Assembly: GCA_014529385.2 (NCBI GenBank)
Contig: CM043964.1
Span: forward strand, 106,208,087-106,272,086
Direction: 5' to 3'
DNA length: 64,000 nucleotides
From: Adiantum capillus-veneris
Lineage: Eukaryota > Streptophyta > Polypodiopsida > Polypodiales > Pteridaceae
In this document: positions 56,925 through 64,000 of the stretch, one piece after another
How the letters are laid out: every line of letters starts with the position of its first letter
Numbering within the stretch: the stretch's first letter is position 1
Translations under genes and position numbers: made by a program
The notes under the pieces: generated by a model
Told to the model about the DNA's origin: nothing
What the model saw: only the letters and a program-made list of their open reading frames with translations
The model's database searches: none

Positions 56925-58520
56925 ACGCGTAGGATGTCTTTTTGCTCAGAATGACTTGAAATTTTCACCCTAGCTTCTCCTTGATGTGCTGATCACAGTG
57001 GTGTGCTCATAGGTTGGTTTGGAGTCCTAAATCAAGCTGGAGACATCCTACACGTAGGATGTCTAACTGCTCAGATTTTGTCCAAACTTGATCCCAAGAT
57101 TCTTCTAGTGCTCAGCAACCCAATGGTACACTCAAAATTTCATTTGGATGCCAATAGGTCAAGATTTGGGCTGCATAAGCTTCTAGTGCACTCCAAGAGT
57201 AGGATGTCTGACAATTCTTGTCTTTGCTTGGTAAATAGGCCAAACAAGGTCCAAATTTACTCTTGAAAAAAGTTCTGGAATCCTTGAGTCACTAGGAACC
57301 TCCCTATATGGCCAAAGTAGAATTTTGACCACTTTATGACCCTGAAGACATCCTACGCGTAGGATGTCTTTTTGCTCTGTTTCAGCTCAAACTTGCACTG
57401 TAGCTTCCCCTTGATGTGCTTAACTCATAGCTATTTTTACTTTTTGATTCTGACACCTATAGGTTGGTCAAATGATCCAGAATCTGCTCCAGAAGCCTGA
57501 TGTCTGTTCTGACGAATTCCCAAGTCAAATCAACTCCAAATTGGACCAAATTTGACTAGGAGGCTTGCCTAAGGCTATACAACACCCTGCTATGTCCACA
57601 GTTTAAATTTGGCCTCTAAATCATGCCTTAGACATCCTACGCGTAGGACGTCTAACTGCTCCGAATTGCCCCAAATGTGAACCACAGGCTCTCCTTAAGG
57701 TGCTAATCACTGTGGTATGCTCAGAGGTTGATTTGGAGTCCTAAATCATGGTGAAGACATCCTACGCGTAGGATGTTTAAGTGCTTAGAATTGCCCCAAA
57801 CTTGAGCCACAGCTTCCCCTTGATGTCAGCAACCCAATGCTATGCTTAGATTTGAGTTTGGATGTCAAAAGACCCCAAAACTAGCTATCCTTGCCTTTTT
57901 CAATCAAAAATGCTAAAGTCTGTTCAATCTTCCCTTTCACTGACCCAAATGAGATGAAATTTATCACATGCACTCAAAACATCATGTATAACATGCACAT
58001 AAAGTCACCCTATGGTTTGGTCTCAAAATTAGGCCTTGGACACAATTTGGGTAGGACGTCTGGCAATTCTCGTCTTTTGGCTTTGATCTATCAAAATTTG
58101 GTCAAATTTTCTATTTCCATGTGAAAATAGGGTAAAACCTACCTTCTTAACACACTGGTAACCTCAGATTTTCAGAATTTCCACCAGATCACCCTGTAGA
58201 CATCCTACACATAGGATGTCTACTGCTGATTTTTTGAGACTGAAGTGTCCCCGATGCTTCCTTATGCTCTCAGCAAGTGCAAGTATGCTTCACAATTGCA
58301 AAAACATGCAAAAATCACTCAATTAAGCCTTTGCTGAAATTTTACGTTTTCTGACTCCACCTTTTGGCTTTTGGTCAACAAAAATAGGAAAAAAACACCC
58401 AAGTCAATATGTTACTAGGGTAAAACCTACCCTCTGAATCCACTGGTGCAGTCAGAATTTTCAAATTTGGTCTCCAGAACCCCCTTGAGACATCCTACGC
58501 GTAGGATGTCTATGTTTACA
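56925..58520. repeat. degenerate tandem array with a 22-bp palindrome per unit
   Basis: Copies of GACATCCTACG joined to its own reverse complement occur at 57042-57063, 57347-57368, 57631-57652, 57756-57777, 58199-58220 and 58489-58510, with half copies near 57199 and 58050 and the split copy at 54847/56925. The copies at 57347 and 58489 are perfect palindromes. Between them units share text like TGCTCAGAATT, CTTGATGTGCT and GGTATGCTCAGA, so it is a diverged tandem repeat of roughly 110-300 bp. Confidence 0.9.
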
Positions 58521-59046
58521 GAATTGCAGGTTTTCTTCACATAACCCTTGCAAATGCTCTTTTATATGCACAGCATCAGACAGTCATACAAAAATATCCA
58601 CAAAAGCTTGTTTAATGCATTTTTACCCACACTTTTCCATGATTTCAAATGCAATCAAGCACTTTAGCAAATAATTCAGTGCTGAATAGCTCTAGATCAT
58701 AATCGGATCACTTACCTAAAGCTACTCCTACAAATCATATGGGGTTTTGCATCTATGAGTAGAAAAACGCTTCACTGCCACACACGGACTAGTAAATGCT
58801 TTTATCACCTCACAAATCACTCGACCACCAACAACTACTCTAATCCATAGGTCTAAACTAAACCTATCTAGCCGCCGACCCTCGGCAAGACACACGCTTC
58901 CTGGCTATCCATTTGATCGCAGAATATCCTCTTCCGGATCCACTTAAGAAAAACGCTTTCTTTAGCCGAAACTAAATCAAGCAACCATCACACGAGTGTT
59001 AGTAGGAAACCTACTTAGGTTCTTGTGTCCCAGGCAACGGCGCCAA
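58521..59046 (-). other. primer-proximal leader of the non-autonomous element
   Basis: Noncoding. It includes the primer-binding site TGGCGCCGTTGCCTGGG at 59045-59029 (minus), a type common in plant Tat/Athila gypsy elements. Confidence 0.75.
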
Positions 59047-60008
59047 TGTTGGACAGAGAGACTCACACACCCATGAAGTGCATGAAAACACTACCTAGAT
59101 CAACATAATGTCAATCGAGGACACAGATGACACGATAGGCACATGGAGGAAATCTCTTAAGCTTGTCAGGCTGAGACCATCCTACACATACAACACTCTG
59201 GAAGGCCAACTAAACCACAATCGAGAACCTCACTGCTCTCAACTACACCACCTAGCCACATACACACATACAGAAGGTAACTCACCTAATCATGCCAGAT
59301 TCGTAGGAAACTTAAGGAACACCATCCCCTCACTAGGATACACCTGTCCCTCAGCTCCTACACTCAAAACCCTCACTCTAAACCCATCTGCGGAAAACGC
59401 GTAGAATGACATAGCAGAATTTTGGAAGTGCCCGAAACTGAAATTTATGAGTACCTATGCGTAGCTTATGTCATCACGATTCTATAGACTACTAGCACGC
59501 AGAAAACAGACATCGTTTGATACACTTACGGCCACAAATAGCTTGTAGATGCGTCGGCGTTGTGCGCTTCGTCTCGCATGGAATGCTTGGCGTTGTCGCG
59601 TAGCTCTCCTCGAGCCTACAGCAATGGTGCAGTCGGATCTCCAATGTGTTGAGCGAGCCGGGCGTAGCGAGAGGATAAAGCTCACGCTCACTCTCTTTCT
59701 CTCTCACACACACTAGATGGCAGCGCTAAGTTTTGATTATGATTAAGAGTCTCTCCTCTTTAAAAAATGACCTAGGTACCTTATATACTAAGGCTACCTT
59801 AGGTTTAACCAAAAATGGGGTTGAAAGGGTCAAATGGCTTTGTATTTACAATCTGGAAGTGCCATTGTACCCCGGCTTCTGAAACTAGAATAACTACTCA
59901 TTACAAATGACGTTTATAGTCATAATCCGCAACATTTCATAACTCGCAAACGATAAGATTTTGGTACGAAACTTGAGTTATGTTGTGTTGTTGACCCAGT
60001 GGTCAACA
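59047..60008 (-). repeat. 5' LTR of the non-autonomous element
   Basis: Partner of 46743-47703. Minus-strand TATATAAG at 59787-59780. Confidence 0.95.
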
Positions 60009-60118
60009 GTGTAGCACACACTTTGCTTCATAGGGACAAGCTGGTGGAGTTGGCCAACAATGGAAACAACAATGAAAATGACAACTACAATGACATGAGT
60101 GAAGACAATGACAACTGA

Positions 60119-60830
60119 ATTTTACCACCTTATGTTAATGTTATTTAGATAAGTATGTAAACCTTAAATCCTTTTGTCATTACTGTACTATTTGGTTTCA
60201 CTCAATACTTGTCCTTTTGCTAATGTTGTTTAAATAAAGATTTATACTTTAGAGCCTTTCAAAACTACTATATGGGTATGTTTCACACATCTCAATGTTA
60301 AGCTAATATTGTTTATATATTTTGCCATATATTGAAAGTTTTCCTTTTAGATTGAGCACATGATAGAAACTTATTTTAATGTGAAGTGTCATTTACCATA
60401 AGTTCTTCTATGTATTGCAAAGTGGGTGTGGTAATCCCTCCCAAACAACATGAAACTTTGGAATCTACTCGTCGGATTCCAAAAAGCACTTGCCATGAAA
60501 TGCTCGCCAAAAAATCACGTCCCCTTGTAAGTATAGGCATTACCTGCTCTACTTTCTTGCTATATATACGGGCTTGGACAACATGTATAGTCTCCAATTA
60601 TCAAGTAGCTATACTTGAAAGTCAAGGATGATATTTAGAAAGGATGCCATAATTACACCAAACTCAGGTAAATGGTTGGCATATCAAATCCCTCTGCATA
60701 TATTAGGGTATGTGATGCAAGAGGTATAGTTCAATAATTATGATGTTTGTTGACTACTTGTAAGTTGTCTAGCATAACTTTGTATTCTAACTAGTAGAAT
60801 TATGCACATTGACAGGTTGTATTATATATG
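60119..60830. other. AT-rich flank, no recognised gene
   Basis: A short open stretch on both strands at 60376-60631 shows no family resemblance. Nothing else stands out. Confidence 0.4.
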
Positions 60831-62060
60831 TTGACTAGAAGCACAATGTATGCTAATCAATATGTCATATTAGAACTAGTCTAAGGGGTTCAAATTAGGT
60901 ATGTAATTAGCATACCCGACAAGATGTTAATATCATCTGAACACCTTAGAACTGGTCTAAGGTGCTCAAATTGGGTATGTAACCAGCATACCATACAAGG
61001 AGTTAATATCATGTATGCTTATTCTATATGCTAGTTAGCATTCTTGATATGCTAACAAGCATACTTGTTATGGTATATTAACTAGCATACCTAGCAAGCA
61101 TACCTCTTATGCCAGTAAGAAAACCTCATGGGATAATTAGCATACCTGGAATTCTAGTTATCATTTCTAGTATACTAGGAATGCTTACCTATTATGCCAG
61201 TTAGTATACCCAGTATGCTAGTTAGAACACTTGCTATGCTTCTAGGTATCTCAAGAGGGTCCCCCTTTATACGTAAATATCGCACATAGTTCAAAATAAA
61301 GGGTATTTTATACTTTAAAAAGATAGAATTATATTTACAAAAGGAATTTTTCATTGCATTTTGAGAAAAAAATTGTAAGTTTCTTGAGAAAAGAGGTTGT
61401 TTTATTACTTTAGAGCATGTGACTATTGGTTTTTTTAAGTACCCTTTCAAAGCACATGACATAGATGATTTCTTGTAAGTGACTCCTTGAGCTAGATATG
61501 CTAGTTAGCATACTTGGAAATCTAACTTGACATGCTAGTTAGCATAATAGGTAATGCAATATGATATGCTATTCAGTATACTTCTAGTATGCTAACTAGT
61601 TTACCATCATCTAGATGCTATTTGGCATATCTGGTCATCTAGTTAGCACATTTGGAGTGCAACTAGAAATACTTGTAAGAATAAATGGTGGTTAGCATGC
61701 ATGGATGTCTAAGTAAGTAAAAGCATAAAAGAATTAAATGTGGAATGATACCTAGCATGTCCCATATGCTAACTAGCATATAGAATATCCCAAATGGATG
61801 GCTAGGATATCACATATGCTCTGTAGCATATCCATATGATGACTTTCATTGTTGAATGCTTCCAAACATCATTGTATGTATGTCTATTTGTTGACTAAGT
61901 ATTTATGTATGATAACTAGAATGGCTTGTATACTAAGAAAAATATGTGTAATGATAGCTAATAAGCATCTAAGTATGCTAACTAGAATATCCAATATTCT
62001 TGGTATCATACATGTTTAAGGCTACTTACTCTAAACATGTATGCTAACAAGACTCTCTTT
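60830..62060. repeat. field of inverted TATGCTA/TAGCATA words
   Basis: Words such as TATGCTAGTTAGCATA, TATGCTAACTAGCATA and TAGCATAC recur irregularly, many as near-palindromes, over about 1.2 kb. A tandem pair (about 60873-60940 and 60949-61010) shares CTAAGG.G.TCAAATT.GGTATGTAA. The interval 61250-61490 lacks the motif. Confidence 0.75.
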
Positions 62061-62068
62061 TGTGATGT

Positions 62069-62480
62069 TTGCTGCTAGGTACATCAAAAGAAAGATTTCA
62101 AGCGGAGTTGATAAAAGAAGAGTATGAGGCTTCTTTGATAAAGGATGGTGTAGAGAACATTGCAGTGGATAAAAATGATGAAGATTGTGATGAAGGGTGG
62201 GACCACTTGCTGGGGATGGTGTCCTTGAGGTTGATTTTAACAAAGAAGTTGTAGTGGATGTTGGGTCAAAGGATGACTAGCCACCTGTATTTGATATCAA
62301 GGGGAAGTCCAACAAGGAAGTGGAAGTTATGGTGGAAACCTTCAAAATCATAGAGAATGCAAAAGTAGTTGAGATGAGATCTATTGGGTGTCATTCTGAA
62401 GAAATAAGGAAGGATGCAAAGTATACTTGAGAGGTTATCTATTGGGTACGAGGAGGTGCATATCGACAATGAAATCCCTC
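62069..62480 (+). other. possible degraded coding fragment
   Basis: The plus strand has a 61-codon acidic ORF (SKERFQAELIKEEYEASLIK, then DEDCDEGWDHLLGM) followed by further acidic coding-like sequence in shifted frames. I do not recognise it; an AG acceptor-like sequence precedes GTACATCAAAAG. Confidence 0.25.
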
Positions 62481-62877
62481 TAGAAGTACATACCCCTTCA
62501 TGCAATTGGATTGAAAATCCAACACTTTCTCCTTGAGCCCTATGTCAACTCCAATAATGTTAACATGAGGAATTTTCTTATTAGATCAAGGGGGAGGAGG
62601 TGGAAATTATCAAACGGATGCTCTCTTAGACCATTGAGTAGCCCCCATCCTCTACCTCTACCAAATAGTGGATACATACCTCATCTTTCTCTGGGTGGGT
62701 GTGGGTAGTCAAGAGCATAGTGGTCCTTTTCTCCGTAGTGATACCATTAACCAGGCAAAGGCCTAGCTATAGCCCTTCATAATACTTAGATCAAACCTCA
62801 AATTTTCTCAAGCTTATTCTTGTAGCATTGAGCACATGTAGCAAGCCTCCATATTTTCAATGTATAATGTAGAGGCT

Positions 62878-63470
62878 TGGATGTAGACAAAGACAAGAAG
62901 ATAGTGGTGAGTATTTCTAAATTAGGTTCTAAGATTTGGATGACCAAAGGGAAAACCCTAGCGGTAAAAAAGTGTCCTTGGTATATGCTTTTATTGAGCT
63001 GAGCAATTGACATTAAGTCTTTGTTTGTGCAAGTGAATGCCTTGGAGAAACAAAAGAAGAGCCATCAATGCAAGTGGCAATTATGAGACACTCTATAGGA
63101 ATTTTTAAAAAATTGCAAGAAAAACATGAGGTGCAAGAATGGAGTTGATGGTGGGTGATCCAAGGAACAAACATAGAACATGTGACAGTAAGAGACATCT
63201 CAATAGCTTTCGCTTCCAAGAAGGCATTTTGATATAGAAGCTTCTCCACTCACCTCATAATTCTTAATGCACAAGTGTCTTTTAAACTCCTCTCCTCCCA
63301 CTATACTTAAAATTGGCATAGATTTTGACTCTTATGTTCATCTATACTAGCATGCATGTCATAACTTAAATATTATCAACTATGCTAGGTTGAATAGTAC
63401 CTAGAATAGCTACGACTCTTAGACTATTAAAAAATATTACTTTAGACTTTGAGTCTAATTCCTTGCTCAT
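62878..63470. repeat. second copy of the 600-bp repeat at 48075-48690
   Basis: Collinear with 48075-48690 but more degraded, with stops on the plus strand where the other copy is open. No LTRs or duplications are seen around it. Confidence 0.65.
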
Positions 63471-64000
63471 ATATTGGTTATAGTGGCCCGATTGACACTA
63501 TGACTTCATTAGGGCCAAAAGGGCCTCAAAAAGGGTTGTGTATGGAATTGGTTAGCTTGCTAATTAGCGGAGCATTTGACGGTCAAAACGGCTCCAAATT
63601 TGACCGTTTTGGGTATTCGAAGCATATCTGGAGCATTTAAAGAGTATCCCGGTGCAGATCTTTCAATAGGAACAAAAGATGTCATTCTCACACTACTTTC
63701 TCCCCTACTGGACCTATTTTGTTGGCTTGGCGGCAAATACAAAATTTTCACTTTTGAATGATGGTTTTCCTCACTACTCTTTCTCTCAAGCCATTTCATT
63801 AGGCTCTCTTCACTCTCACATGCTTTCCCAGCTATCTCTACCTTCGCACGAGGACCGCCATTTATGGTCTAGCTAGAAGGACCACTGTGGTTTTGCTCTC
63901 TTCACCATTTGCAAGAGAACCACCATTTTGTTCTCTTCACCCTCACCAGCTTTCCAATTCTTCTCACTGGTTTTGCTCGGCTACAAGCTCGCTTCAACCT
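63471..64000. other. window end, no recognised feature
   Basis: Pyrimidine-rich blocks with repeated TTGCTCTCTTCACC-like phrases (about 63880-63990) and short overlapping ORFs. Nothing supports a gene. Confidence 0.35.

Larger units (their letters stand above)
46743..60008 (-). mobile_element. non-autonomous gypsy-like LTR element (gag-protease, no RT or integrase)
   Basis: LTRs 46743-47703 and 59047-60008 (about 961 bp, nearly identical, TG...CA) are flanked by the 5-bp duplication GTGTA (46738-46742 and 60009-60013). Minus orientation is shown by a primer site TGGCGCCGTTGCCTGGG just inside the right LTR, by a polypurine tract GAAGGGGGGAG next to the left LTR, and by TATATAAG on the minus strand in both LTRs (47482-47475, 59787-59780). 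The interior has gag (54348-52078), protease (52108-50606) and a WIPK-repeat ORF. No RT, RNase H or integrase motif was found. A solo LTR of another family sits in its leader. Confidence 0.9.
46600..60118 (+). pseudogene. C-terminal exon of an unknown gene, split by the 13-kb element
   Basis: If 46743-60008 and one GTGTA copy are removed, an open frame runs from about 46640 through VSVKPLRGIQ (a 30-bp tandem duplication, 46659-46718), KIGHKSVAHTLLHRDKLVEL and an Asn/Asp-rich tail to TGA at 60116-60118. It continues across the insertion site without a shift. Upstream limits and family are unknown; a transposase tail or a host exon are both possible. Confidence 0.4.

Noticed and set aside
57042-58510. 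CRISPR-like reading of the regularly recurring palindrome
   Set aside because: Spacing is irregular, intervening parts are themselves related repeats, and the context is a eukaryotic retroelement leader.

Overview
The window is nuclear DNA of a land plant with a large, repeat-rich genome. It shows spliced genes with GT/AG introns, Ty3/gypsy elements with plant-type primer-binding sites, a Mutator-like (MULE) transposase with a SWIM zinc finger, and very long CT/GT/AT microsatellites. A fern such as Ceratopteris is a reasonable guess, but nothing here proves the species. No rRNA, tRNA or CRISPR was recognised. All homology calls are from motifs read by eye; no search was run.

1-6.1 kb: edge of an LTR retrotransposon (primer site complementary to initiator Met tRNA), an unknown 281-codon ORF, a probable spliced fragment, and a rearranged gypsy integrase/RNase H relic. 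The rest is microsatellites and minisatellites. 6.4-11.0 kb (minus): the most interesting gene. It has about 12 exons, most joining in phase. A DG-S-H loop like that of ParB/sulfiredoxin domains lies near the N terminus, and a SAM-binding motif of N4/N6 DNA methyltransferases (DIFAGCGG) lies at the C terminus. It carries in-frame stops and frameshifts. 13.0-13.7 kb: a perfect 25-bp hairpin and a foldback (MITE-like) element. 14.2-17.7 kb (plus): a four-exon MULE transposase gene with one in-frame stop.

18-25 kb: a decayed gypsy element (minus) split by a short-LTR element, which is itself split by a probable solo LTR. 25.8-46.4 kb: a plus-strand gypsy element whose 5' LTR is interrupted by a complete 10.3-kb minus-strand Tat-type gypsy element with dual RNase H. 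46.7-60.0 kb: a minus-strand gypsy-like element with gag and protease but no recognisable reverse transcriptase or integrase. It has WIPK repeats in place of pol and about ten copies of a 22-bp palindrome in its 5' leader, one of them split at its centre by a solo LTR of the 25.8-46.4 kb family. 60-64 kb: AT-rich DNA with a 1.2-kb field of inverted 'TATGCTA/TAGCATA' words and degraded repeats.

The insertion order is readable from target-site duplications. The Tat element is younger than the element it sits in, and the solo LTR is younger than the palindrome element. The gypsy LTR families and the Tat leader share a pair of roughly 70-codon ORFs whose differences fall mostly at third codon positions. 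This looks like a conserved, undescribed small protein pair encoded in the 5' leader ahead of gag.
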